A stretch of 64,000 bases of DNA from Kitasatospora sp. A2-31 (GTDB lineage Bacteria > Actinomycetota > Actinomycetes > Streptomycetales > Streptomycetaceae). This document shows positions 49,227 through 57,891 of the stretch, piece by piece (within the stretch, counting starts at the first letter, position 1; every line of letters starts with the position of its first letter). Under the pieces are notes generated by a model. That model was given only the letters and a program-made list of their open reading frames with translations. It had not been told where the DNA came from and did not search any database. The stretch covers positions 223,658-287,657 of the forward strand of contig NZ_JAKNTA010000005.1 in the NCBI RefSeq assembly GCF_022288725.1. Reading direction: 5' to 3'. The position numbers and the translations under genes were made by a program.

Positions 49227-51238
49227 GGGTCGGCTCCCGCCGGAGGACCGTCCGCCCGCCGCGCCGCGGCCAGCGCGCGGACCCGCCGCCCCGCCGGGGT
49301 GAGCCGTGCGGGCGCGAGCGCCGCCCCGGCGCCCGCCGACGGGGCGCCTGGCCGGTGCTGCGGCCGACGGTCCGCCAGCCGCTCCGCCAGGCCCGCGAGG
49401 CCGCCGGGGAGCCGGCCGATCGCCGCCGCGAGCAGCCCCACCGCCACCGCCGACACCCCGGCCGTCGTGCCCGCGTCCAGGCCGGTCAGCAGCGCGGCGG
49501 CCAGGACCGCCCCGAGTGCGCTGTCCGCACCGGCCACCACCACCGCCGCGAACCAGAGCAGCCCGCGCACCGGGTCGAACGAAGCGGCGTCGAAGGCCCG
49601 CCCGGCCAGGCCCATCAGGCCGCCGCCGAGCGCCGCCAGGGCCGCCCCCGCCACGAAGGCGAACAGCTTGAGCCCGGGGACGTCGACCCCCGCCGCGACC
49701 GCGCCCGGCTCGTGGTCGCGCATCGCCGTCAGCGCCCGGCCAAGCCGCCCCCGGTGCAGCCCGTGCACCACCGCCAGGCCCAGCCCCAGCAGCAGCAGTT
49801 CGGCGAGGTAGAAGGCCCGGTCGCCGGCCAGGAAGGCGGGCCTGTCCAGGGTGAGCCCGGTGGTCGCGTACGGCTGCTGGAAGACGAACCGGCTCATCGC
49901 CGTACCGACGGCGAAGGTGACCAGCGCCAGGGCGAGCCCCCGCCGCCGGATCGCCGGCCAGCCGGTGAGCAGCCCGAGCGGTGCCGTGGCCAGGACGGCG
50001 AAGAGCAGCGCGGGCGCGGCCGGCAGCGCCGGCACGCCGGGGATCCGACCCGACATCAGCAGGGCCGTTCCGAGCGAGCCCAGTCCCGCGTACCCGGCCT
50101 GGCCGAGCGAGATCTGCCCGCCGTAGCCGGTCACCACCACCACGGAGAGCAGCACGAGGGCCAGCGCCGGCACGAGCAGCGCGCTGCGCAGGTCGTTCCC
50201 GCGGAACCCCAGGGGCAGCAGGAGCAGCACCAGGCAGACCGCCCCGGCCGCCCGGCCCCCGACGGCCGCGCCGTCCCGCCCGGCACGGCGGGCGGGCAGC
50301 GGGGCCCGGTCGCCGTACTCGCCCGCGATCCCCGGCCCGGCCAGCAGGGCGGTGGCCAGCAGCGCGACCACGAAGAGGTTGGCCTGCAGGGCCTGGACCA
50401 GCGGCAGCAGCTGCCCGGACGGGCGCACCCTGGTCAGCTCGGCCTGCGCGATCCCCAGGGCGAGACCGGTGGCCACCGCGACCGGGATGCTGCGCAGCCG
50501 CGCCGCCACCGCGACGGCGATGGTCTCCATCACCAGCAGCGGCAGCCCGTACGGGTCGAGCAGCAGGTAGGGGGCGAGGGCGATGCCGACCAGCCCCGCG
50601 GTGAGCGAGCCGAACGCCCAACCGGCCGCTGACACCCGGTCGGCGTCCACCCCGGCGAGCCCGGCGAGCCGGCGGTCGTCCACCACGGCGCGCAGGCGGA
50701 GGCCGAAGCGGGTGAACCGGGTGATCGCGGCCACCGTGATCCAGAGGACGGCGATGGCGGCGAGCTGCGCCACGGTGTCCGGGCGCAGGCTGTGGCCGCC
50801 GGGGAGCGCGATCGGCGTGCCGCCGAAGGGCGACGGCGCACCGCCCAGCGGGGCGCTGCCCCAGACCAGCACCACCAGCCCGATGAGCAGCACGAACACC
50901 CCGATCCCGGCCACCGTCGTCTCGGCCACGCCCGCCCCGCGCCGTTGCAGCGGCCGGTAGACCAGGACGTCCAGCAGCACCCCGAGCGCGGGCGAGACCA
51001 GCAGCAGGCAGCACGCGACGGCCGGCCAGACCGGCCACTGCCGGACGACGACGAGGTCGCGCAGCAGGTAGGCGACGAGCATGGCCTGGGCGCCCTGGGC
51101 GATGTTGAGCACGCCGGTGGCCCGGTGGCAGACCACCAGGCCGATGCCGCTCAGGGCGGCCGCGCTGCCGACGGTGAGCCCGGCGAGGGCGAGGTCGACG
51201 GTAAGGCCGAGGGAGTCGAGGGCGGGGACGTCCGGCAC
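49223..51238 (-). CDS. fused LivH-LivM ABC permease
   Basis: A 671-residue permease. The N-terminal ~300 residues match LivH (GLTVGSAAALSGIGLVVCHRATGVLNIAQGAQAML), and the C-terminal ~340 match LivM (LLSVVVVTGYGGQISLGQAGYAGLGSLGTALL; DHEPGAVAAGVDVPGLKLFAFVAGAALAALGGGLMG), giving about 18 membrane helices. It forms the membrane channel for a branched-chain amino acid or amide importer with LivG and LivF. GTG start at 51238, 13 bases after the upstream membrane-protein gene. Confidence 0.92.
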   Translation of the reverse strand: MPDVPALDSLGLTVDLALAGLTVGSAAALSGIGLVVCHRATGVLNIAQGAQAMLVAYLLRDLVVVRQWPVWPAVACCLLLVSPALGVLLDVLVYRPLQRRGAGVAETTVAGIGVFVLLIGLVVLVWGSAPLGGAPSPFGGTPIALPGGHSLRPDTVAQLAAIAVLWITVAAITRFTRFGLRLRAVVDDRRLAGLAGVDADRVSAAGWAFGSLTAGLVGIALAPYLLLDPYGLPLLVMETIAVAVAARLRSIPVAVATGLALGIAQAELTRVRPSGQLLPLVQALQANLFVVALLATALLAGPGIAGEYGDRAPLPARRAGRDGAAVGGRAAGAVCLVLLLLPLGFRGNDLRSALLVPALALVLLSVVVVTGYGGQISLGQAGYAGLGSLGTALLMSGRIPGVPALPAAPALLFAVLATAPLGLLTGWPAIRRRGLALALVTFAVGTAMSRFVFQQPYATTGLTLDRPAFLAGDRAFYLAELLLLGLGLAVVHGLHRGRLGRALTAMRDHEPGAVAAGVDVPGLKLFAFVAGAALAALGGGLMGLAGRAFDAASFDPVRGLLWFAAVVVAGADSALGAVLAAALLTGLDAGTTAGVSAVAVGLLAAAIGRLPGGLAGLAERLADRRPQHRPGAPSAGAGAALAPARLTPAGRRVRALAAARRADGPPAGADP

Positions 51239-51251
51239 GGGGACCGCCGCC

Positions 51252-52016
51252 TCAGCCGGCCGGTGGGGCGGACTCGCCCGGACGGGTGGGGCGGGGGTGC
51301 CCGGCCGGGTCCGGGGCGGAGACGGGGGGCGGGCCGGGGGCGTCGGCGGGGCCGGCGGGGGTGGTGGGGCCGCCGGGCTCGCGGGGCTCGCAGATCCGGC
51401 AGGGCGTCAGCCGGCGCACCCGCACGGTGGCCGCGTCGACCGGTTCGGCCCGGGACTTGCCGGCCACCAGCGGGCAGTCCGGGCGGTGGTAGAGCGTTCC
51501 CTCGGGCACGGCCAGCAGGACGGTGTCGCGCGGTGCGGCAGTGCCGGTCGCCGGCCGGGCCGCCGGGTCGGCCGGCCCGGCCGCGCTCCCGTCGGGGGGC
51601 GCCCCGTCGGCGGGCTCCACCAGGAGGGCGTGCAGCTGCTCCACCCGCAGGTCGGTCAGGTCGGGGCGGCCACCTCCCCGCCGCTCCGGCGGTTCCGGGC
51701 GTTCCTGCGCGGGGCCGCGGCACGGGCGGTGGGCGAGCAGAACGGCGCCCGCCACGATCAGGGCCGCGCCCGGGATCGTCGACGACGCCAGGTAGGGGAT
51801 CTGCTGCTCGGCGAAACTCTCGCCCGACACCCCGTACCAGCCCAGGACGCAGAGTGCGGCGCCCGCGGCCGCGACGATCCAGCCGACCCACTCGCGCGCG
51901 TCCCGGACGATCCGCCCCCCGCGCACGCCGGGTCGCCGCAGCCCGGTGCCGCGTCCGCCGGGGTCCCCCGGTGCGGCGCGCCGGTCGATTTCGCCCTCGG
52001 ATTGCGATTCGTCCAT
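51252..52016 (-). CDS. membrane protein with Cys/His metal-site-like motif
   Basis: 254 residues. Two membrane helices (about 42-60 and 75-95) and a disordered Pro-rich linker precede YHRPDCPLVAGKS ... RRLTPCRICEP (about 175-212), an Ada-like His/Cys pattern that could bind a metal. It is the first gene of the Liv-like operon and its stop is 13 bases before the permease start. No function is known to me; co-occurrence suggests an accessory role in the transporter. Confidence 0.72.
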   Translation of the reverse strand: MDESQSEGEIDRRAAPGDPGGRGTGLRRPGVRGGRIVRDAREWVGWIVAAAGAALCVLGWYGVSGESFAEQQIPYLASSTIPGAALIVAGAVLLAHRPCRGPAQERPEPPERRGGGRPDLTDLRVEQLHALLVEPADGAPPDGSAAGPADPAARPATGTAAPRDTVLLAVPEGTLYHRPDCPLVAGKSRAEPVDAATVRVRRLTPCRICEPREPGGPTTPAGPADAPGPPPVSAPDPAGHPRPTRPGESAPPAG

Positions 52017-52130
52017 GGATCCGCCTTGATGGTGTCACTTGCGACATTTCCAGCATCGGCCTGGAACAGCATCCGGACACCGGCAGAGCGGGCCGGGTGG
52101 ACCCCACCCGCCGCCGTCGAGAGGAACACC

Positions 52131-52814
52131 ATGCACGTGAGGAAGAGCGACGCCCACGACACTCACGACGCCGACGACCCCCACGGCGCTCCGGTCCGGC
52201 ACGGCGTTCCGGTCCGGCAGGGCGCTCCGGTCCGGCACGGCGTCCCGGTCCGGCAGGGCGCTCCGGTCCGGCGCTGGGCGGGCGTCCTGCTGGCCCTGCT
52301 GCTGGTGGGCGCGGCGGCCGCGTGCGGCAGCAGCGGGTCCGGCTCCTCGGCGTCCCCCTCGCCGACCCTCCCCACGGCCGCCACCGGCTCGCCGACCGGC
52401 AGCGCGGGCGGGACCGGCAGTCCCACCGCCGGGGCCACCGCGCCCGCCGACGTGGCGGCGGCCAAGAGCCAGGTCACCGCCAACTGGGAGAAGTTCTTCG
52501 ACCCCAACACCTCGATCCCCGACAAGGCCGCGCTGCTCCAGAACGGTGAGGAGCTGCTGCCGGTCCTCCAGGGCTTCTCCCAGGACCCGCGGGTCGGCCA
52601 GGTGAAGGCCAGGGTCACCGACGTGAGCTTCAACTCGGCGACCGAGGCCACCGTCACGTACGAGCTCTCCCTCCAGGGCACCGTGGTCGAGCCCAGCGCC
52701 ACCGGCCAGGCGGTGCTGGAGAACGGCACCTGGAAGGTGTCCCGCGCCAGCCTCTGCGGTCTGCTCACCCAGGCCGGCGGCGCGACCGGCACCCCGATCC
52801 CCGGATGCAGCTGA
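52131..52814 (+). CDS. lipoprotein, NTF2-like
   Basis: 227 residues. ATG 52131 follows GAGAGGAAC. A long, repeat-rich basic N-terminus (five HGxPVR/QGAPVR hexapeptides) precedes a membrane stretch (WAGVLLALLLVGAAAAC, lipid-attachment Cys65). A Ser/Gly/Pro/Thr-rich linker and a ~120-residue domain follow (VTANWEKFFDPNTSIPDKAALLQNGEELLPVLQGF), a low-molecular-weight antigen/NTF2-like surface fold. It overlaps the downstream binding-protein gene by 10 bp and is divergent from the Liv-like operon. Confidence 0.8.
   Translation: MHVRKSDAHDTHDADDPHGAPVRHGVPVRQGAPVRHGVPVRQGAPVRRWAGVLLALLLVGAAAACGSSGSGSSASPSPTLPTAATGSPTGSAGGTGSPTAGATAPADVAAAKSQVTANWEKFFDPNTSIPDKAALLQNGEELLPVLQGFSQDPRVGQVKARVTDVSFNSATEATVTYELSLQGTVVEPSATGQAVLENGTWKVSRASLCGLLTQAGGATGTPIPGCS
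52182..52271 (+). repeat. five 18-bp tandem repeats in the lipoprotein gene
   Basis: Five consecutive 18-bp units (consensus CACGGCGCTCCGGTCCGG) encode HGAPVR, HGVPVR, QGAPVR, HGVPVR and QGAPVR just ahead of the signal peptide's hydrophobic core. Alternate units are most alike, so the array may have grown as 36-bp steps. Confidence 0.92.
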
Positions 52815-54322
52815 CGGCGGGCCTGTTCCCCCGGGCCGCCGACGCGTCCGGTCGTCGGCGGTCCGCCCGCACGGGCCGCCCGGAAGCCGCCGGTCCGGGC
52901 CCGGACCGGCCCGGCGCCGCCCGCTGGGCGGGTGCCGCGGGGCCCCGCGCCCGGCGGCCCCGCGCCCGGCGGCCCCGCGCCGCCCGGTTCGCCGCCGGGC
53001 TGCTGGCAGCCGTCCTGCTGCTCGCGACCGGCTGCGGGACCCGGCTGCCGGACAGCGCGTTCACCTCCCGCCCCGCCTCCGGCCCGGGCACCTCGTCGGG
53101 GGGCAACCCGGCCTCCGACACCGGGGTCACCGCCTCCGAGATCCGGATCGGCATCGTCACCTCGCTGACCAGCCCGGTCGGCAGCGAGGTGTTCAGCGGC
53201 CCGCGCTACGGCGCGCTGGCCTTCGTCCAGTCCCTCAACGACCGCGGCGGCCTGCACGGGCGCACCGTCAAGGTGGTCATCTGCGACGACGGCGGCAGCG
53301 GCATCGGCAACCAGGACTGCGTCCACCGCCTGATCGACCAGTCGCACGTCTTCGCCTTCGTCTCCGGCAGCGTGCTCGACTACGCGGGCGCCCCGTACGT
53401 CAGCGAGAAGGGCGTGCCGGACGTCGGCGGCCAGCCGATCGGCACCGCGTACGACCGCTGGCCGCACCTCTACGAGATCTACGGCAACAGCGCGCCGCGC
53501 GACGGGAACGCCGTCGGCTGGAACGGCACGCTGTACCAGACCACGGAGGTGTACCGCTTCTTCAAGGAGCGGCTGGGCGCGCGCAGCGCCGCCGTCGTCG
53601 CCTACAACCAGGCCGACTCGGCGCGCTACGCTGCGCAGCTGCGGGACGGCCTGGAGGCGGAGGGCTACAAGGTGCTGACCCAGACGGTCGACTTCGCGCT
53701 GCCGAACTTCCAGGCGGTGGCCGCCGCCGTCCGCGCGGACGGCTCGCAGCTGCTCTTCGACGCGATGGACACCCGGGGCAACGCGGCGCTCTGCCGGGCG
53801 CTGGACGACGCGGGCGTGCGGGTCGAGGCGAAGGTGACCAACGTGCAGAACTGGTCCGAGACCGTCCGCCGGGACTACCAGGCCTCGCCCACCTGCCGGA
53901 ACGTGCTCTGGGCCACCTCGTCCAGCCTCGGCTACGAGGCCGTCGACCACCCGCCGGTGGCCCAGTTCCGCGCCGCGATGGCCAGGTACTACCCCGACCG
54001 CGAGCCGCTGCTCTCGGCCTGGGAGCTGGAGGGCTGGGCGGGCGCCCAGTGGCTGACCGACGCGATGGACTCCTGCGGGGCCGACCTCACCCGGGCCTGC
54101 GTGGAGCGGTTCATGAACCGCCCGGAACCGTACGACGCGCACGGGCTGATCCTGCCCGCCTCCTTCGTCCCGCAGCCCCCGCCGAGCGGGCCGGCCCGGG
54201 CCTGCCTGAACGCGGCCCGCTGGCAGGACTCCGCGCAGGGCGGCCGGGGCGGCTGGGTCACCCAGGTGGCGTCGATGACCTCCAACTGCTTCGAGGTGCC
54301 GCAGCTGCCGTACCGGCCGTGA
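52805..54322 (+). CDS. ABC transporter substrate-binding lipoprotein
   Basis: A 505-residue type I periplasmic-binding-like protein (LivK/Peripla_BP_6 type). The mature domain starts TASEIRIGIVTSLTSPVGSEVF and continues VKVVICDDGG ... VFAFVSGSVLDYAGAPYVSEKGVPDVGG. The lipobox LLLATGC places the lipid Cys at residue 77 after an unusually long Arg/Ala-rich N-terminus that includes a 15-bp tandem repeat (about 52941-52982). ATG 52805 overlaps the previous gene. It is the probable solute receptor for the divergent fused LivHM-LivG-LivF transporter; the ligand is unknown. Confidence 0.88.
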   Translation: MQLTAGLFPRAADASGRRRSARTGRPEAAGPGPDRPGAARWAGAAGPRARRPRARRPRAARFAAGLLAAVLLLATGCGTRLPDSAFTSRPASGPGTSSGGNPASDTGVTASEIRIGIVTSLTSPVGSEVFSGPRYGALAFVQSLNDRGGLHGRTVKVVICDDGGSGIGNQDCVHRLIDQSHVFAFVSGSVLDYAGAPYVSEKGVPDVGGQPIGTAYDRWPHLYEIYGNSAPRDGNAVGWNGTLYQTTEVYRFFKERLGARSAAVVAYNQADSARYAAQLRDGLEAEGYKVLTQTVDFALPNFQAVAAAVRADGSQLLFDAMDTRGNAALCRALDDAGVRVEAKVTNVQNWSETVRRDYQASPTCRNVLWATSSSLGYEAVDHPPVAQFRAAMARYYPDREPLLSAWELEGWAGAQWLTDAMDSCGADLTRACVERFMNRPEPYDAHGLILPASFVPQPPPSGPARACLNAARWQDSAQGGRGGWVTQVASMTSNCFEVPQLPYRP

Positions 54323-54378
54323 CGCGGGCCGCCCGGCCCGCCGTGCCCGGCCCGCGGTGCCCGGCCCGCCGAGCGGCC

Positions 54379-55728
54379 TCAGCCGCGGCGGGGGAGCCGC
54401 TCGACCAGGACCATCGCCGCGTCGTCGTCCAGCCGGCCGCCGACGTGGGCGAGCAGGTCGCGGCGGAGGCGGTTCAGCAGGACCTGCGGGCGTTCGGAGC
54501 GCCAGGCGGCGACGCGTTCGGTGAGCGGGTAGAAACGCCGCTGCGGGTCACGGGCCTCGATCACACCGTCGGTGTAGATCAGCAGCCGGTCGCCGGGCAG
54601 GAACGGGAAGACCTCCACCTCGTACTTGACGGGGGCGAGCTCGCCGAGCCCGAGCGGCGGAGCCGGGTGGCGCGAGTTCAGGACGGTGATGCCGTCGGCG
54701 TTCAGGAGCATGGGGGGCGGGTGACCGCAGTCGATGAGACGCAGCACCGAGTCGTCGTCCGGGATGTCCAGGATGACGGCGGTGATGAAGGACTCGCCGC
54801 GGTCGTCCGCGGCGGCGTCGCCGTCGCCGTCCCGGCCGGACCCGTCCCGGCCGAGGCGGGCGGCGGACTCCGCGCTGCGCTGCAGCCCGCGGCCCGGCTT
54901 CTCCGGGCTCGGGTCCGACCCGCGGTCAGGGCTCCGTCGCGGGCCGTGCCCCCGCTCCCGGCCGTGGGCCGCGGCGCCGCCCCGGCCGCCGTCCGGGTAC
55001 CGGTCCTGGTCACCGAGCTGGGCGAGGTCCCAGCAGACGCTCCCGTCCAGGTAGCCGGCGAGCTCGGGCAGGTCGGCGTGGAGGTGGGCGGCGGCCCGGA
55101 AGGCGCCCAGCAGCAGGGCCGCGTCGCCCAGCGAGGAGAGTCCCTTCCCGCGGACGTCGCCGACCAGCAGCCGGGTGCCGCCGGCGGTGCGGGCCGCCGC
55201 GTAGAGGTCGCCCCCGACCTGCGCCTCGGCCTCGGCGGCCAGGTAGACGGAGGCGAGGTGGAGCGGCCCGATCCGATCCGGCAGCGGGCGCAGCAGGACG
55301 CGCTGGGCCGCCTCGGAGACCGTCCGGACCTGGGCCAGCTCGCGTTCGTGCCGGTCGCGCAGCACGCGCAGGCCGACGATCAGCGCCGAGACGGCGATCA
55401 GGGCGCCCAGCTGGGTCTCGTGGTTGGCGGTGGTGATGCCCTCCCGCAGGATCCCGATGACGGTCAGTGCGGCCAGGGAGAGCAGGGCGACGACGGTGGT
55501 GGCGCGGGCGCCGGCGAAAGAGGCGGTGATGGCGGGGGCGACGATCAGCAGCGGGCCCAGGTGGATCTGCGAGGGCGCGAGGACGTCGACGATCGAGATC
55601 ACCGCTATGAGCGCGAGGGGCAGCACCGTCAGCGCGCGGCGGTCGGGCCGCCACGACGGGCGGCGGTCGCGGGGGCGCTGCCGAAGTGGCACCTCTCCTC
55701 TGTACACCGTCCGGGCGGTGGGGCGCAC
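54379..55728 (-). CDS. membrane PP2C/SpoIIE-type phosphatase
   Basis: 449 residues. Four or five membrane helices (about 33-125) precede a SpoIIE/RsbU-type PP2C domain (about 150-445) with VGGDLYAA, VGDVRGKGLSS, LIDCGHPPPML, YTDGVIEARD and DDDAAMVLV. These are the metal-binding Asp motifs. A ~65-residue low-complexity insertion (about 245-315) sits between the second and third motifs. Streptomycete phosphatases of this type dephosphorylate anti-anti-sigma proteins or act in stress signalling. The start may be GTG 55728; a GTG 12 codons later is possible. Confidence 0.86.
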   Translation of the reverse strand: MRPTARTVYRGEVPLRQRPRDRRPSWRPDRRALTVLPLALIAVISIVDVLAPSQIHLGPLLIVAPAITASFAGARATTVVALLSLAALTVIGILREGITTANHETQLGALIAVSALIVGLRVLRDRHERELAQVRTVSEAAQRVLLRPLPDRIGPLHLASVYLAAEAEAQVGGDLYAAARTAGGTRLLVGDVRGKGLSSLGDAALLLGAFRAAAHLHADLPELAGYLDGSVCWDLAQLGDQDRYPDGGRGGAAAHGRERGHGPRRSPDRGSDPSPEKPGRGLQRSAESAARLGRDGSGRDGDGDAAADDRGESFITAVILDIPDDDSVLRLIDCGHPPPMLLNADGITVLNSRHPAPPLGLGELAPVKYEVEVFPFLPGDRLLIYTDGVIEARDPQRRFYPLTERVAAWRSERPQVLLNRLRRDLLAHVGGRLDDDAAMVLVERLPRRG

Positions 55729-55815
55729 TTCGGCGGCCCCGGGCGTGGTCCGGTCGGCCCGGCTCTCCGGCGGGGCCGCCCGGCCCCCGGCGGGCCGCCC
55801 CGGGCACGGCGGTGG

Positions 55816-56238
55816 TCAGCCCTCGGCGCCGTAGCGGGCGAGGTAGTCGGCGAACCGGGCGACGTCCTCGTCCGACCAGTCGGTGAAGCGGGCGGTGAAG
55901 GCCGCCCGGCGCTGCTCGTTGGCGTCGCGGAGCAGGGCGAGGCCCGCCTCGGTGGTGCCGAGGATCTGGCCGCGCTGGTCGTCCGGGTCGGTCTCGCGGC
56001 GCAGCAGGCCGAGCTTCTCCAGCGCGGTGACCTGTCGGCTCACGGTGGACTTGTCCAGCATGAAGTGGGAGGCGACGTCGGCGGCCCGGCAGCCGCCGCG
56101 CTCGTTGATCAGGTCGAGGATGCTGTAGGTGACCAGGGAGAGGTCCGGGTGCAGCTGGCTCGCCTTGTGGCGGGCCCGCCGGGCGAAGGCGGTCAGCTCG
56201 CGCTGGATGGTGTCGATCGACGTCTCGCGGCCGGGCAC
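55816..56238 (-). CDS. MarR family transcriptional regulator
   Basis: A 140-residue winged-helix regulator. It has LVTYSILDLINERGGCRAADVASHFMLDKSTVSRQVTALEKLGLLRRETDPDDQRGQILGTTEAG, the standard MarR wing with its DxR motif. GTG 56238 follows GAGGAGG. The promoter upstream carries an inverted repeat overlapping a TATAGT -10 box, so it probably represses itself. No drug-transport gene is adjacent. Confidence 0.9.
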   Translation of the reverse strand: MPGRETSIDTIQRELTAFARRARHKASQLHPDLSLVTYSILDLINERGGCRAADVASHFMLDKSTVSRQVTALEKLGLLRRETDPDDQRGQILGTTEAGLALLRDANEQRRAAFTARFTDWSDEDVARFADYLARYGAEG

Positions 56239-56263
56239 GGCTTCCTACCTCCTCGGAAAATTT

Positions 56264-56278
56264 GTTGCACTATACAAC
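56264..56278. promoter_or_regulatory. MarR operator overlapping -10 box and upstream stop codon
   Basis: GTTGCACTATACAAC has 4-bp inverted arms and contains TATAGT (minus strand, 56269-56274) as a likely -10 for marR. The same bases encode the last codons and stop of the upstream M48 protease gene (stop at 56270-56272). Confidence 0.6.
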
Positions 56279-57493
56279 GTATTTGCCGGGGCCGGCGGCC
56301 GGGCCGGGCGGCGACGCCTGCCAGGCGCGGGCGGCCGCGATCCGGCGGGTCGCGCTCGGGTGAGTGGCGAACAGTAGCTCAAGCAGGCGGGGCGGGTCGA
56401 CGTCCGAGACGTTGGTCACTGCCAGTCTGCGCTGCATCGCGATGAACTGCTCCGCGTCCGACGTGAGTTCGAGGGCGTGTCGGTCCGCCCGGACCTCCAC
56501 CTCGCGGCTCACCGCGCACTGGACCGGGCCCGACAGCGCGCCCAGCAGGGCCGCGCAGGCGGCCAGCAGCGGCAGCGCCCGCGGATCGGCGGCGTCCGTG
56601 ACCCCGGCGGCCGACAGCAGGGGGCCCCAGTCGGCCAGCAGCCCGAGCGCCACCACCACGAAGGCCGCCCCCACCGCGCCCAGCACCGTGCCCGTCAGCA
56701 CGTCCCGGTGCTTCACGTGCCCCAGCTCGTGCGCCACCACCAGCTCCACCTCGCGGGGCTCGGCGCTGGCCAGCAGCGTGTCGTACGCGACGATGCGGCG
56801 GGTCGCGCCCAGACCGGACACGTAAGCGTTGAGCGCCGTCGTCCGCCGCGACGCGTCCGCCACCAGGACGTCCCGGACCCGGACGCCGTCCTGCTCGGCG
56901 AGCCCGAGCAGGGCGTCGCGCAGCGAGCCGGGCGGCATCGGGGTGAACCGGTTGAACACCGGCTCGACCAGCAGCGGGTAGAGGAAGGAGAGGGCCGCGG
57001 TGAGCAGAGCCGCCGCGCCCGCGGCCGGGATCCACCAGTACCGGGGCGACCGGGCGGTCAGTGCGAACAGGCCGAGCGCCACCGGCAGGGCCAGGACCAG
57101 GCCGAGCGCCAGGCCGCGCAGCGCGTCCGCGGCCCAGCCGCCCCAGCCCTGCGTCACCAGGCCGAACCGGGCCCGGACGGTGCGGACGCCGGCACCGAAC
57201 GGCAGCTGCACCGCCTGGCCGAGGACCACCAGTGCGGCCGCCCCGGCCAGCACCTCCGCGGTGCGGGAGCCGCCGAACCAGCCGCCGACCGTGGTCACCA
57301 GTGCGGCGCCGGCCGGGGTCAGCCCGAGCAGCAGGGCGAGCGCCAGCCCGGCCAGCCGGCCGCCCAGGGCCCAGGGCAGCTGGGCGCGGCGCAGCGCCCG
57401 GCCGCGGGCGCGCTCGGCGGCGGTGAAGTCGCCGGCGGGCGCGGAGGTGGGAGGTGGCGCGGCGCCCGAAGCCGGGCCGGCCGAGTCCGTCAT
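56270..57493 (-). CDS. M48 family zinc metalloprotease (Ste24/HtpX-like)
   Basis: A 407-residue membrane protease. About seven hydrophobic segments flank a zinc site VVAHELGHVKHRD (HExxH near residue 254) and the third ligand region SREVEVRADRHALELT. The layout (YPLLVEPVFNRFTPMPPGSLRDALLGLAEQDGVRVRDVLVADASRRTTALNAYVSGLG) is that of CAAX-prenyl-protease-type Ste24 homologues, which degrade membrane or exported proteins in bacteria. ATG at 57493. Confidence 0.92.
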   Translation of the reverse strand: MTDSAGPASGAAPPPTSAPAGDFTAAERARGRALRRAQLPWALGGRLAGLALALLLGLTPAGAALVTTVGGWFGGSRTAEVLAGAAALVVLGQAVQLPFGAGVRTVRARFGLVTQGWGGWAADALRGLALGLVLALPVALGLFALTARSPRYWWIPAAGAAALLTAALSFLYPLLVEPVFNRFTPMPPGSLRDALLGLAEQDGVRVRDVLVADASRRTTALNAYVSGLGATRRIVAYDTLLASAEPREVELVVAHELGHVKHRDVLTGTVLGAVGAAFVVVALGLLADWGPLLSAAGVTDAADPRALPLLAACAALLGALSGPVQCAVSREVEVRADRHALELTSDAEQFIAMQRRLAVTNVSDVDPPRLLELLFATHPSATRRIAAARAWQASPPGPAAGPGKYVV

Positions 57494-57891
57494 CTGCTGT
57501 CGTCACCCGTCATCTGCTCGTCGCCCGTTGCCGGCGGCCGGGGATGGGTCCCGGCGGAGGCCGTTGCCGGTGGGCCGGTCGGTCGCGGTTGCCCGGTCGC
57601 GGTCGGTTCGCCCGGGCCGCGGTCGGTAGGTCCGGGACCAGCATGTCACTGCTCGGCCGGGCCGGGGAGGTGGGGCGGTCCGCGCGGACGATCGCGGTCG
57701 GGCCGGGCGGCGTGCTTCCCCACGCTGCGCGCCCGCCGGGCGGCGCGCCAGGGCGCGGCGTCCGGGTCGGTGGGAGGCCGGGGCAGAGCCGTCCCGCCGG
57801 GCGGTCGAACGCCGTGTGGACGCGGGGCGAAGGAGCCGCGGGGGAGTGGCGTAGGCTGACCGCTCTTGGACCGACCTCGGGGGGAACACTC
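57494..57891. other. 398-bp divergent intergenic region
   Basis: This lies between the divergent M48 protease and CapA-like lipoprotein genes. It is uniformly GC-rich with several shadow frames on both strands. I see no coding sequence, clear promoter or repeat that I can support. Confidence 0.5.

Noticed and set aside
48435..51038. 867-residue frame including livG
   Set aside because: Residues ahead of GTG 49226 are Arg/Gly-rich and lie inside the permease gene in another frame. The GTGA overlap marks the real livG start.
52182..52271. CRISPR-like array
   Set aside because: The units are contiguous 18-bp coding repeats with no spacers.
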